From: Laccaria trichodermophora
Lineage: Eukaryota > Basidiomycota > Agaricomycetes > Agaricales > Hydnangiaceae
DNA length: 64,000 nucleotides
Reading direction: 5' to 3'
Assembly (NCBI GenBank): GCA_018417955.1
Contig: JACTVC010000011.1
Coordinates: 1,052,262 to 1,116,261 of the forward strand
In this document: one piece after another, positions 11,832-22,429 of the stretch
Layout of the letters: each line of letters starts with the position of its first letter
How positions within the stretch are numbered: position 1 is the first letter of the stretch
Translations under genes and position numbers: made by a program
Notes under the pieces: generated by a model
What the model was told of the DNA's origin: nothing
Seen by the model: the letters and a program-made list of their open reading frames with translations, nothing else
The model's database searches: none

Positions 11832-13006
11832 GGTGAGGCTGAGGTGACTGATAGCAATCCACTTGACATCTTACTTACATACGGGTACCAAAGCCACTGG
11901 CAATCAGCGTTGTTTCTCCGAGAAAAACGCGAAAAAGAAGATGTGGAGAGATGTCCCTGGAATTTGAGGAGCATCATCATAAACGGCGGAAATAAGTAGC
12001 CTGGGGCCACTTGATCGATGGCCTATCTGCTCGAGGAAGCGGCCATAGCCTTGCTATCTAGGTCACTCGCAGCTTTTGGGAATCGGTAGCAAATTGGCGG
12101 CACCGAAAGACAGAACGCCGGTCGGAGTATCGCGTGATCACTTTGCACGCAAGACCTTCGACCAAATAGTAGTGAAGTGTTCTATAGGTCTTAATGTTAG
12201 GAGACGTGAGGGTATTGAAGTTGGGAAAATCACCCTCGCTCATCTAAGTGTAGATCTTGGCGAATCAAAAGCTTGAAAAATCAGGTAAGCATCCAAATTA
12301 TCTTTGGGTGTACAAATGTGAGAGATCAGAGATTCGTCAAGTATTCCTTACTTCAGCTTGCGAGGTGGTCCAAGGTATCCCAACACCGGCGTCCCCGTAA
12401 CAAAATATGTTGTGGCGTTTTTGCCCATCAGGATTTCCTGAAGTCTGGATAAAAACTCTTTGAATTTTTGAATGTTTCCCTACCTTTGGCAACGTTTTAC
12501 GTGGTCATCACTTAGGAATTCTCCTGAATAAAAATTCGAGTCAGCCACGCTGAGGAAGAGACGACTCACAGTTGTAGAAAGTCAAGGAAACAGGAAGAAA
12601 TCAGACAAATATCGCGGCTCTGCGTACCGAAACGAGTTCGTGATCCAAAGGACCAGACAGTAACATTGTGGTACGGAGGTACAACCAAAGAGGCTTCGGT
12701 GATGCGTCTCCGACCATGCACACAGTGCGCAGCATTTGGCTGGGGAGTAGGATGGAAATTATAATTCATACAGCGAGATCCATGTGCTTGTGTTACAGTA
12801 GATACACTCCCTAAGACGACTGTAACTCGCGAAAGTCAGATACAAATAGTAATCGTGTAGTGGTCAAAAAATACAGATATTGATATTTAGACGTCGTAGC
12901 CCGGTGGGTTTTCCACTGGTATACCGTCCACCATCGAGACGGAGCTCGATTCCGCCGGCAGGGTATATGTTGCTGTGATAAGGGCAATGAATCAGCCCTG
13001 AGACGC
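11832..13006. other. P450 promoter and region with a decayed coding fragment
   Basis: The left part is the upstream region of the P450. On the minus strand around 12380-12520 two exon-like pieces can be joined into a segment containing FLSDDHVKRCQR followed by LQEILMGKN, and an open frame lies at 12058-12243. I could not find a consistent start or exon chain, because the junction to the 12566-12769 frame gives a stop. I regard this as an unresolved or decayed gene fragment of unknown function. Between about 12770 and 13006 I see nothing. Confidence 0.3.
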
Positions 13007-13597
13007 CTAAACCCAAGATTGTAATGACGTACGCAATCCTTCCAGTTCAGAGTCCTCTGCTGCCTGTCTTTTCATATATATAACTCTCTCTCTCGTCTTC
13101 TCCAACAAACTGACAAAGTCGAACATGGCTCTGTCTTTAAAACGCAATTCAGCCCTCGTTCCATCCGTGAGACCGCCCTCTGGCGATGGCTTGATCTCGA
13201 ATGCTAAATAGTTTGCCCCAAAGGTCGGTTGCTCGAATCGCGTAGAGAGAATAGAGTGTAATGGAACTGAGAGCGATTCAAAAGATGCGCCAGTTTCCGC
13301 CGTAAAGATTAGCTGTTGGATAACATGCAAGGTCCACCAAGAGAGATCCAATGAACAACGGAACCTCAGGGGTATAGCAGAACCACGTACGCGCTGATCA
13401 GTAAGCCAGATCCTCCCAGAAGCCTTCAACCTCTTCGCGCCGCCCGACCCGCCAGCGGTCGATGAGCTCGTCGTTGGAGGTACATCAGGTATGGTGAGTG
13501 AGAGATCTGCGCCCGTTTCGATGGAGGTGATTGTATGTTCGTTTGGTAGTGGAATCGGCGAGCGGTCATGCTTCAGCATGGTCCAGTTAAGAGCCAT
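13007..13597 (-). CDS. WBP2-like PH-GRAM domain protein
   Basis: The start MALNWTMLKHD and the segments RIWLTDQRLIFTAE and QPTFGANYLAFEI match the WBP2/WBP2NL family, whose GRAM/PH-like domain binds lipids and adaptor proteins. The gene has two exons, 13597-13391 and 13312-13007, giving 170 residues. The 78-nt intron (13313-13390) is in frame and free of stops, so an unspliced reading gives a longer protein. Splicing restores the conserved strand DQR-LIFTAE and is preferred. The C-terminus is short and lacks the PPxY motifs of animal WBP2. The cellular role in fungi is unknown. Confidence 0.82.
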   Translation of the reverse strand: MALNWTMLKHDRSPIPLPNEHTITSIETGADLSLTIPDVPPTTSSSTAGGSGGAKRLKASGRIWLTDQRVRGSAIPLRFRCSLDLSWWTLHVIQQLIFTAETGASFESLSVPLHSILSTRFEQPTFGANYLAFEIKPSPEGGLTDGTRAELRFKDRAMFDFVSLLEKTRERVIYMKRQAAEDSELEGLRTSLQSWV

Positions 13598-13901
13598 GGC
13601 GCTCGGGGATAGATAGATAGCTCGGTGCGATATATGCTGAAGAGAGAGTGTTGAACAGCCTTCGGCCTTCCCCAAACGGGTCCAAATCCGATCGCTGCGG
13701 GGATCATGCACACACAATGACAATGTACCACTACAAGTTGTAACCTCCCCAAGGAGTACTGAATAAACTTGAGCTCGGAGAACGCCTGTTGACCATTTAT
13801 ATAAATTGCTGGATTTCCTGTGACCTTGAAGGTGAAATTTGGGAGATCATCATGATGAATACCAACCAATTGCAGCAGTCGTAAAGGGACAACCAACATA
13901 T

Positions 13902-13985
13902 GGCTACCTAGCGCAATGGTAGCGCGTTTGGCTTCGATGGCCTTCCGGTACCAAAAGGTTGCAGGTTCGAGTCCTGCGGTGGTCA
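13902..13985 (+). tRNA. tRNA-Arg(TCG) with a 12-nt intron
   Basis: A full cloverleaf can be drawn. The acceptor pairs 13902-13908 with 13978-13984, including G-U pairs. The D stem is GCGC/GCGC, the anticodon stem TTTGG/CCAAA (13927-13931 with 13951-13955) and the T arm GCAGG-TTCGAGT-CCTGC. With a canonical intron after position 37 (13938-13949) the seven-base loop is CT-TCG-A-A, so the anticodon is TCG and reads CGA arginine codons. A run of T starts at 13986 and can serve as the Pol III terminator. Confidence 0.88.
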
Positions 13986-14275
13986 TTTTTACGCGAGGCC
14001 GTTTTTCAGCTGGGAAAATAGAACCTTGCCACTGATAAAGCGTGAACTTTTTTTTTTACAGTACACTGCACCTAAACAGCTTCAACCAACTTCAACATTC
14101 GATTCCAACCTCCACAGAAGTTCAAAACCGAGACTTGCTGTAGGCTTCGCATTCTGAGCTACTAAGCTACATAACGAAATGGTAGTGGGCGTCTCTTTGA
14201 CCTAACTCTATCGAGGGGGCAATCGTTCTTGACAGGATAGGATTTACGCACTCAAAACCCGCACATTTTTCCAGC

Positions 14276-15712
14276 ATGTCCACAAGGACTGACTTGTCTC
14301 CGTCTGCTATCACCAACCATGCCGATCCGAGTCAAAGACCATCCATCAACCACCTCCCCGTCGAACTTCTATCACATATCTTCTGCTTCGCTGTGCTAAG
14401 ATTTAACGATAGGGATACGGGGTTTCTCCAGCTCGATATCGCTCGTCGCGCACTTTGTGGCGTAACCTCTCTATGGGCCAATATTGTTGTTTCTACTCCG
14501 AAACTATGGACGACCATCGTCAACTTTATCAACGTTCCTTACCATTGGAATACAGTTGCAAATCGGTTACCTTTATCGCACAATCTCCCACTTGACCTTG
14601 TCCTCATTCGATCTCGACATGTCCCATCCGACGAGTTTGAGGGCACTTACGTTCAAACGATGGTTGGGCTCGCCGTTCCTCACTTTTCAAGACTCCGGCG
14701 TCTTCACGTCGATGTTCATTGCAGCTCCTCCTTACCATCAATTGAAAAGCACTTTGTTGGGTGTATGCCTTCTCTCGTCTCGTTGACCTTACAATGTCGT
14801 CTGGACGATGGGCCCAACATGTTGCGCCAACGATCTCCTTCAAACCAGTTCTCTTGCCCTCTCTTGAAGACCATGCTTGTGGATGGAGAGAACTTTCGCT
14901 ACATCTGCCAACGGAGACCTGAATGGACCGATTACCTTGACAATCTTAGCGAGTTGACTGTCTCCCACTTTGATAAGAATGATTTTATCGCGGTGCATCC
15001 TTTCAAAATTAGCGACGTCGTTGATTTTCTCGAAGACCTTACTAGTCTTGATACCCTCGCATTTGAAGACGTCGATTTTGACTTCATTCCTTCCCAGCCC
15101 CGAAATCAGTTTCCACTCAACAACGTCAGGTGCCTAGAGATAAAGAATCTTGATGGCAAGCTACTCAATGACCTGCTCTATCATTGTGACTGGGATAATC
15201 TCGACGTGGTCACGATAAAGAACTGTTTCCTAGATGAACACATCTTCCCTTTGTTCTGTCAGGATCTTTATTTGGACTCGATGGACGAGGATGGGAATAT
15301 ACCTTCCCTTTTACAATCGTGGAATGGAACCACAGTCCACTTTACAAATTGCCCAGGATACGACGATGCTGTCCTCAAAACTTTGGGCTCAGTCAAGCCC
15401 GATGATCCATCAAGATTCAATGCCAGTTCGCTGGAAGATATTATCTCGACAGGGTGTTCCAATTTCTCCATTGAGGCTTTGAAACGCCTGGTCAGGCGTC
15501 GCAACCGTACAGTCGATTACGCGGACCCAGAATGGTGGAAGAATGTCGAAGCCCCCGAACTTGACACCGTTACTGTTGAGGGTCATTGCTCGGATTTGTC
15601 GACTGATGATAGACATTGGTTCGAGAATCACTTACGTGAGTTTTCTTGGAATGGAGTAGGGTGCCGTCGTGGTACGCTGTTTTCTGGAATCCTGATCAAC
15701 ATCACGCATTGA
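14276..15712 (+). CDS. F-box protein, intact
   Basis: This single-exon gene of 478 residues opens with an F-box at about residues 24-70 (INHLPVELLSHIFCFAV, then a VTSLWANIVVSTPKLWTTI segment with the W-x-P-x-LW signature of Agaricomycete F-box proteins). The rest is LRR-like sequence with recurrent short leucine-rich strands. Such proteins recruit substrates to SCF ubiquitin ligases through Skp1. The substrate is unknown. It belongs to a local group with the copies at 17588 and 50404 but is not a close relative of them. Confidence 0.85.
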   Translation: MSTRTDLSPSAITNHADPSQRPSINHLPVELLSHIFCFAVLRFNDRDTGFLQLDIARRALCGVTSLWANIVVSTPKLWTTIVNFINVPYHWNTVANRLPLSHNLPLDLVLIRSRHVPSDEFEGTYVQTMVGLAVPHFSRLRRLHVDVHCSSSLPSIEKHFVGCMPSLVSLTLQCRLDDGPNMLRQRSPSNQFSCPLLKTMLVDGENFRYICQRRPEWTDYLDNLSELTVSHFDKNDFIAVHPFKISDVVDFLEDLTSLDTLAFEDVDFDFIPSQPRNQFPLNNVRCLEIKNLDGKLLNDLLYHCDWDNLDVVTIKNCFLDEHIFPLFCQDLYLDSMDEDGNIPSLLQSWNGTTVHFTNCPGYDDAVLKTLGSVKPDDPSRFNASSLEDIISTGCSNFSIEALKRLVRRRNRTVDYADPEWWKNVEAPELDTVTVEGHCSDLSTDDRHWFENHLREFSWNGVGCRRGTLFSGILINITH

Positions 15713-15928
15713 CCAGCCCTGTAGATCGTTGATAGTTGGTTTTATCCTTTGGTTTCTCGCGATAGTCGATTTTGAAGCCGTCGTCGTATGTAGAAGTACC
15801 CTTCGTTTAGAATTACCCAGTCTGGTTAGTCCAGCTTAAATGCGAAGCCAAGGACGCCCGCTAGATGCACTAGTAAGTAACCAAGAAATTGTGTGTCCCT
15901 ATTTGCATCTTGGCACAACTCCGACATA

Positions 15929-17338
15929 ATGCTTTCAACTTGCAACCATAACTCTCTTTGTTTCACGTCGAGTGCACACGCTGAAGAAGTAGGCTACTGT
16001 AGGCCTAACCAACAAAAACGGGCGGCGGCAAACGCTGTTCAGGGTGTTGTGCCTACGAGAACTTCAAAGCGAACCAAGGTAACTGAAGTTCGTGCTGATG
16101 ACCAAACAGATAATTCTTCTTCATTTCCTGCGCCATTAGTGCTACCAGATGACGATCTGGCATTAGACCCGCGCTATCCTCCTCAAAGTGTGCGGGCATG
16201 GATTCGTCTGAAGGACCGCAACGAAGTAACGGTGGCCAAAAGGGTTGTATACGTTGCTTCCCCGCCAACGATAGATCCCGATGTGGACACGATGCATGCC
16301 TGGAGTCGGCCTTCATTGCGAGCTGGAAAGAAAGAGGTGGCGTCACCCCCACATACGGACGATATTATGGAATATCTAGGCGCGTTTTACCACGGGATGC
16401 CAGTGAAACCACTGCGATCCAAACTCTCCTTCGTAGCGTGGGACACTCCTACAACAGGAACTCAAAGGTTGAAGAAATCGTCACCTCAATATGTTGGCTT
16501 GAATACTTCTACGGAGTGCGTCCGTATCCGTACCCGCCCATCCACAGATAAGGTCTTCAGCCACCAGCTCAACCTAAATGATCTACTCGACGCTGCTATC
16601 AGCATCCTCCCGGAGGACGCTTATGCTCTCCTTCTGCTCGTGAATCACGATCTCTTTGAAGATGATGACGACCTCTTCGTTTGTGGGCGGGCATATGGTG
16701 GTAGCCGGGTAGCAGTCATTTCTACAGCCAGATATAATCCCTCCTTGGACTCCGTGCAAAATGTGGACCGGCATCATGCTTGGCCAGCATCCCATTGCGA
16801 ATTTTATCTCCGCGAAGCCTGTTCATCAGCGCCAGCGACTCCCACACCGAGGAAGAGGCAGAAAAAGTCTCACAATGTAGACTTGGACAAGGACAGCTCC
16901 TCGAGCTCCATTGGAAATGCAACAGTTGCGTCACCAAATGGTCTTTCTGGGACCGCCATGCACTCCGCGATATTGTCGCATAGCAAGCTTCCTTCGTTGG
17001 ATCACTCCCCGTCCACCGCGAGTCTTGCAGGCCTTTGGCTCGGTCGCGTGTGTCGTACCACAAGCCACGAGCTTGGTCACTGCTTTGGGATTGACCATTG
17101 CGTATACTACGCATGCGTTATGCAGGGAAGTGCATCACTAGCAGAAGATGTGAGGCAGCCTCCATACGTTTGCCCTGTGGACCAAGAGAAGCTTCTGAGG
17201 GCTACGGGGTCGGGCGCAGAGCAGCGCTATAAGTCACTTCTCCACTTTTGCGAGAAACATGAAGACACAATCCATCTATTCGCCGCGTTTGCTGCGTGGA
17301 TTCGTGTGAGGTTGGAAATTTTAAACGTTTCTGCTTAG
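15929..17338 (+). CDS. archaemetzincin-type zinc metalloprotease
   Basis: The C-terminal half holds the archaemetzincin core HELGHCFGIDHCVYYACVM. The HExxHxxGxxH triad binds the catalytic zinc, the two downstream cysteines follow as in the family, and the Met of the CVM corresponds to the Met-turn. The usual second zinc knuckle CxxC reads CPVD here, so its last cysteine is replaced. The middle contains the family segment AYALLLLVNHDLF and a Ser-rich insert with an RKRQKK basic patch. The reading frame opens earlier with GTG, but the first ATG at 15929 gives MLSTCNHNSLC, resembling the N-terminal CxH start seen in fungal members. The length is 469 residues. The physiological substrate is unknown for the family. 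Confidence 0.88.
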   Translation: MLSTCNHNSLCFTSSAHAEEVGYCRPNQQKRAAANAVQGVVPTRTSKRTKVTEVRADDQTDNSSSFPAPLVLPDDDLALDPRYPPQSVRAWIRLKDRNEVTVAKRVVYVASPPTIDPDVDTMHAWSRPSLRAGKKEVASPPHTDDIMEYLGAFYHGMPVKPLRSKLSFVAWDTPTTGTQRLKKSSPQYVGLNTSTECVRIRTRPSTDKVFSHQLNLNDLLDAAISILPEDAYALLLLVNHDLFEDDDDLFVCGRAYGGSRVAVISTARYNPSLDSVQNVDRHHAWPASHCEFYLREACSSAPATPTPRKRQKKSHNVDLDKDSSSSSIGNATVASPNGLSGTAMHSAILSHSKLPSLDHSPSTASLAGLWLGRVCRTTSHELGHCFGIDHCVYYACVMQGSASLAEDVRQPPYVCPVDQEKLLRATGSGAEQRYKSLLHFCEKHEDTIHLFAAFAAWIRVRLEILNVSA

Positions 17339-17587
17339 GAATTAAATATAGGTTACCCTTCGAGAATTTTTATACCACACTTCGTTTCGCCATACCATCC
17401 TTTACTCTACATCCTATGTATACCTGTATCATGAGGCCTAGTCGCGTCCGCAGAGTAGTTTTTTGAACTTTGCAAATAAGAGCAAACTGACTCCTCACTT
17501 CCAAACCGTTTCAAGCTGCTTCAAGCTTCAAGCTCAAGCGCTCAAGCCCCAAGGATTACCTCAATTTTTGTATTCGTCGTCCATTAT

Positions 17588-18007
17588 ATGATCATCATGG
17601 ACCTTCCACAAGAAATCCTCGACGAGATCGTTGAAATTTTCATTCGACAAGCTGGGCGTATCGCGATCGCAGACCTATCGTTGACTTGCAAAGTCTTCCT
17701 CCCACGTTGTCAACAACACCTCTTCTCTACCATCTCGCTCCTAGTAAATGTCGGCAGGTCCAGACGAAATCGAGTGGCGGAGTTTGCGTCTATAATTCAA
17801 CGTCCTTCATGTCCCATCGGAACCTACGTGCGCCGGCTGCACATGTATTTTGGAGGTTACAAGCAGACAGAGGCGAACATGAATATCGTTTTCCCTTCGA
17901 TACTCCCTCTGCTTTCGAATGTCGAGATGCTGACAGTTGGTCTTACCGACGACATCATGACGACTAACGCGATGCACAGACTCCAAGTCCAGTATACCTG
18001 GAATACC
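17588..18007 (+). pseudogene. 5' half of an F-box gene interrupted by the 29.9-kb insertion
   Basis: The frame starts with an F-box (MDLPQEILDEIVEIF) and continues for 140 codons with a VRRLHMYFGG segment. At 18008 it runs into the left inverted repeat and ends soon after. The missing part resumes at 47901. If the two flanks are joined directly (…AATACC to ACACTT…) the reading frame is continuous, and the protein aligns along its length with the copy at 50404-51657. Confidence 0.85.
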
Positions 18008-18041
18008 GGCATCAGCAAAAGTTCGGGTTCCACGTAAGGCC
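18008..18041 (+). repeat. left terminal inverted repeat
   Basis: It begins GGCATCAGCAAAAGTTC and is the reverse complement of the right end over 17 consecutive bases, with a further GTTCCA and AGGCC in common. Confidence 0.85.
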
Positions 18042-19515
18042 ATAAATGGCCATAAACGGTACCAATAGGCCATGAAAGGGTACCCCCCCTTGCATGGCCA
18101 AGGTTGGAACCTCGGCTTACATCCCTGGTGATAGGCCTTGTATGGTACCAGTTTCTTGCATGGCTGTCCAAGATCCTGACACCATACGAGGCCATACTAG
18201 CCAGCCCTTTCCATACAATCTTAGCTAGAATTTCAATTATTATACTAGAATTCCGATCACTTCATATGAATACAGGCAAAATAAATTGTGCATTTCTTGT
18301 AGTATCTAATACAAAGTCCGAAAAAGACACGAGAATGGCAAAAAAAGCACGGGGCAGTCGACGAGACTGGAATGATGGAGAAAAAGAAAAAAGAAAAAGA
18401 GGCGTACCTGAATGAAAACCCTGCGAGATAATGTGAGCAAGTTGGTGACAGGCAACACGGCAGTCTGAGAGATTGATCAGTGGGTAGCGTCGAAGAGAGC
18501 CAAAAAAAGACCTTTATTCTAACGGCAGCGGTTTCCGCCCTCTTCGACGTCGTGCCGCTCATAGAGGACGTCGACCATCTCTTCCGCTTCAACGGAAGAG
18601 GCAAGCATGTTGAAGCATCGTCATCACCGTCTGCGACCTTTGCTCCCTACGACGCTGATTACTGACGCTACTCGACCTGCGATGGAGTCACTTTCCTCGG
18701 AACCCGCCGGTATGTGTGTCTTGAGGAGCCGAAGCGGGATGGTCGCGATGATGACGGCCGACATCCCTGCTGAGTGGGCGTTGACAGAAAAGTAAGTCAA
18801 CTTGTTCGTCTGCTGGAGAGTTAGAACAAGAATTATCGCATATATGCGCCTATACGTCTCTCACCCGCAAGGAAAATCCACTCCAAATTCCAAATTCACA
18901 TCTAATCGACCGTTCCATCCAGCTCCGGGGTCGATGAGCTGTGGGGAAGCGAAGCGCGGCCTGTCGGTACCAGTAATATAGAGATTTCGACTAGATTTTC
19001 GGGGGCTGACAGGCAGTTCAAAGCAGATTGGGGTGCATGACTGGCGTGCACATCAGACGACACACAAAAGACCTAGGTAAAGGGGGACATTAAAACATCA
19101 GGGGCTACAAAACGATGCATATATGCGGGCAAAAATACTCACTGGCATCCAAAAAACTGCACCCTCCTTCGGCCAACAAATCCCCTGTCTTAACTAGATA
19201 AATTCGCTTCACTGTCAAGAACCACGACAATCGCGTGTGTCCTACGATCGATGAACGAGAGTTGATCGTCACTGGGTGTCGCCAGAGCAAAAACGGTGGG
19301 AGGGGGGCTGGAGGGAGAGACTGGAGAAGGGAAAGGGTGGGAGCGGCGACACAGACAGTGGTGGTGGTCAGGAACAAAGAGTGAAGTCGAAGTTTATGCC
19401 CTAGAACGTAGCGAGGCACGAGTGTAGAGTTAGGGTGCCGTCTTTGTTCGGGGCGTGTGATAGTCTACGTAATCAAGCTTTCTCTCTCTCCTACCACTAT
19501 CACTGCCCACAAGCT
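18042..19515. other. left subterminal region, no recognised gene
   Basis: The first 200 bases contain several GGCCAT, GGTACC and CATACGAGG/CATACTAG-like motifs, also found near the right end, possibly transposase-binding sites. Beyond 18250 there are modest open frames on both strands (for example 18257-18604 and 19105-19419 on minus) without family resemblance. I do not call genes here. Confidence 0.4.
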
Positions 19516-21456
19516 TTAGACCCGTGCCTACGGCACGGCACTCGCTAACGCTCGGCCGTTCCTCCAGCACTGGTCACAGCTTGCCGGGGGCACGCCCCCT
19601 GGACCCCCTGGTACACATGTTTAATCCTAGTTCTGGTACACATGTTCAATTTTGGCTCTTCTTACATCTCAATCAAAATAAAGTTACATTTATCAGTACT
19701 TTTACCATTTACATCAATCTAATAATACCTCTGGATAGACTACATTTTGTGTTACAGTTTGTTGTGAACCATCTTTAAAGAGAACTTTGATACAGTTGCT
19801 TGATGTGCAATGTGAAAGAGCCACATAAAGTTGTCCATGTGTAAACACTGGGGTCTGAACATCCAGTCCTAAATGTTTCACTGACTGTCCCTGAGATTTG
19901 TTGATTGTCATGCAAAAGGCCAGGCAAACAGGAAATTGCCTTCTGCATAACTGGAATGGAAATTCACCATTTGAAGGCTCAAATCTTATGTGGGGAATGA
20001 ATGCTGTGTGTCCTGCAAATTCTCCTCCCAGAATACGTACTTCTAAAACTCAGGAAGAGGCATGGGTGAGGATTGCCTGGGTTCCATTGCATTGTCCATT
20101 TGCTGGATCAATATTTTGAAGGATCATTATTGGTGCACCTATCTTGAGTTTCAATTTTGCTAGAGGCATTCCACTAAGGTTGATGGAATTGAGGTATTCT
20201 ACTGGGTATTCAAATTCACCATCCACACCTCCTTCTCTCATAACAGAGTCTGCTGAGTGAAATGTTAATTCATTTCCATGCATGCGTTGAAGTATAGTTT
20301 CATTGAGATCATCAACATCATCATTCCGAGCTGTCAAAATGGTCTGATCAAGGAAATACTGATGCCAGAGCTCCAGTGGTGGCTTTTCTAGAGGTGGAAT
20401 CTTTACTTTTCCATCTAGACAGCATGTGCCAAATACTGGCAGTGCTACAGTACTCTTTGATAATCTCTCACATTTCCAATGTAAAGCATCACACTTAGAG
20501 CATATTATATTCATTCTACCCAGTTTAAGCTTTTCACACTGAGCCTCAACCACAGGCAAGTAAGCAGGTGGGAGGATAACAGAAGCAGCAGGAACAGCAG
20601 CAGCAGCAGGAATAGCAGGGTGGTCAGCAGGTGGAACAGCAGCAACTAAAGGAGCAGGTACAGGAAGAGGATGATCAGGAAGAGGTGCAGGAGAAGGCTG
20701 CCTTCTTCTGCCTCTCCTTCCAGGTTGAGCAGGTTCATGAGCAGGTGCTCTCCCTCTCCCCCTCTTCCCTCTTGCTCCTACAGGCTGAGGAAGAGGTAGA
20801 GCTGCAGCCAATGCCTGTAAATGAGCAGGTAAGTGTGGATACTGAATACCATTTTGGTTAGGGTGCCCCATATTCTGGAAAAAAGCTTGTTAGACAGATA
20901 GAAAATAGCCTAATGGTTTTTCTTACCACATCTACCATAGCAGCAGGTGGAAATAGAGGTGGAGGGGCAGCAAGGGGGGCAGCATGAGCCTAAAAGATAT
21001 ATTAAATATTAGAAAAAGAGATATAACTCTGCAACCTACCTGATTTTGCAAATTACCCACTTGTGCAGCCATCCCAGGAGTAAGGTGAAGAATTTGACCA
21101 TTATATAGAACCTCAACAAATGGATCATCACCTACAGGACCTTGAGGAATTTGAAGAGGAGCAACAGGGGGTGGAATAGGGAAAGGAAGAATAAAAGGTA
21201 CACCACCAACAGCAGGATTTTGAGGTGTTCTCCTATGCTCAGGACTTTCCAACATCCTTCCTTGACGCTCTCTTGCCCTCTCAATATTTCTATGCCTTTG
21301 TGGAGTATTAGGAGGAGAATCCCTGGAGAATAAATGATAGTTAAGTAATAAAGGCAGGGAGCAAAAGAAATATCCTACATCAAGACCAATAGGACAACTA
21401 AAGCATATATTCTGATTAGCCAAAAAAAAGAGAAAAAGATCCACATATTGAAGCAA
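19516..21456 (-). mobile_element. internally deleted Helitron remnant
   Basis: On the minus strand the element ends at 19516 with CTAA preceded by a 7-bp hairpin CCGTGCC-GTA-GGCACGG, the usual Helitron 3' structure. It contains pieces of a Helitron helicase gene. The 5' boundary (TC) was not located, and the right limit given is that of the last related open frame. The base following CTAA is A rather than the T expected at a canonical AT target, so the exact end is approximate. Confidence 0.65.
19714..20871 (-). pseudogene. Helitron helicase gene, central part deleted and one in-frame stop
   Basis: The N-terminal side has the zinc-like segment CSKCDALHWKCERLS and FGTCCLDGKV found before the Rep domain of fungal Helitrons. 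It then jumps directly to the C-terminal end of the Pif1-like helicase (ARNDDVDDLNETIL, later [15 protein letters not shown] and [13 protein letters not shown]). The Rep HUH motifs and the helicase Walker motifs are absent. Both pieces share one frame, separated by a single TGA near 20047-20049 that fits C-to-T change of a CGA. Two further upstream Pro/Ala-rich exons (to about 21456) can be spliced on. The element cannot make its own transposase. Confidence 0.8.
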
Positions 21457-21869
21457 CTAACCAATCAGCAAAACCTTGTGAAATCTTATCATCAAAAGTG
21501 ATCAGAAGCAATCCAAGTGGACAAAATATCAATTGAAGGTGTCTAAAAATAGTTGAAGGCTTTCCATAATGATCAAGATGTTATCCAAAAACTTACAAAA
21601 TAATGTATGAGAGTTCGTGGTGGTTTGTGGAAAAGTGAGGCAGGAGGAGCAGCCTGAAGCCGTGTTGAGAAGTCTCGTGAGGGTGTGAACTGCTTAGTAA
21701 AATAGAGCTGAATTTGTCAGCCATCAATCCTTTGTGTTTTCATGTATAGACTCTGAGGATGCTGGGCTTGCCTTTCCTTTTTCTTTCTATTCAGCAACTT
21801 CCCCTAGCTTACACTCTTTTCAGTTCATCACACCTACACCACATCCAAGGTCACCATCGCACCCACTGA
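21457..21869. other. no gene recognised
   Basis: The region between the Helitron remnant and the gag-like fragment is AT-rich and probably contains the Helitron 5' end. I see no coding signal. Confidence 0.35.
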
Positions 21870-22097
21870 ATGCCACGTATCACACTAGACCCCAGTCTGG
21901 AGGTGAGGCCGGATTTCACGTCTCCAGCGTACGACGGCCTCTGTACGGCTTTGGCCACAGCGGAAGGCATCGAAAAGGGGGCAGTCTCTGCCCGCCTCGC
22001 GGACGCCTGGAACGTGGAAAACAACACCAGGCAGGGCATTCAGTACCAAAAACTCAACCTGCATGAGGAATCTTTTTGTCATAATTGCCCATCCTGA
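21870..22097 (+). pseudogene. fragment resembling the N-terminus of a DIRS-type gag protein
   Basis: This 75-codon frame starts MPRITLDPSLEVRPDF and contains ADAWNVENNTRQ. This style precedes the Ala/Glu-rich helix (RRAAWDEQQRED) that opens the gag frame at 39964. The DNA around both break points shares a CACCAGG…AGGGC phrase. I infer it is the missing 5' part, or another copy of it, of the gag gene now truncated 18 kb away. It has no zinc knuckle or other domain of its own. Confidence 0.4.
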
Positions 22098-22429
22098 TGA
22101 GGCTAGCTTGCAAGCTAGGCAAAGTCACCTATACATTGGCTATGTAGCAGCTTGCAGTATATATGAATTCCTATGTGACATGGAGTAGCTTTTGTAAGTA
22201 ATCAGTTTAGTGAGTATGCAAGCTTGTTCATGAGCCCTGAGTGAGAGGCCCAGATGAAACACCAAGTGACATGAGCCAGCTCTTGGCCATGGCCAGGTAA
22301 AGTTCTCATGGGCAATGACTCAGCTATTCCATATCTAGGAGAATTGCAAATCTGCATGCTGGGGGATTGAAACAATCTCCGCATGCCATGCAAAATGGCA
22401 GAGGCATTAGCAAATTCTCCGGGCAGTGA
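22098..22429. other. no gene recognised
   Basis: This is the transition from the gag-like fragment to the G-rich satellite. I see no feature in it. Confidence 0.35.

Noticed and set aside
12905..12965. Another tRNA-like B-box (GAGCTCGATTCC) near the WBP2-like gene
   Set aside because: The B-box has a mismatch and neither an A-box nor an acceptor stem can be placed.
20631..20861. Plus-strand Glu/Gln-rich frame opposite the Helitron gene
   Set aside because: It is the antisense shadow of the Pro/Ala-rich Helitron N-terminus.
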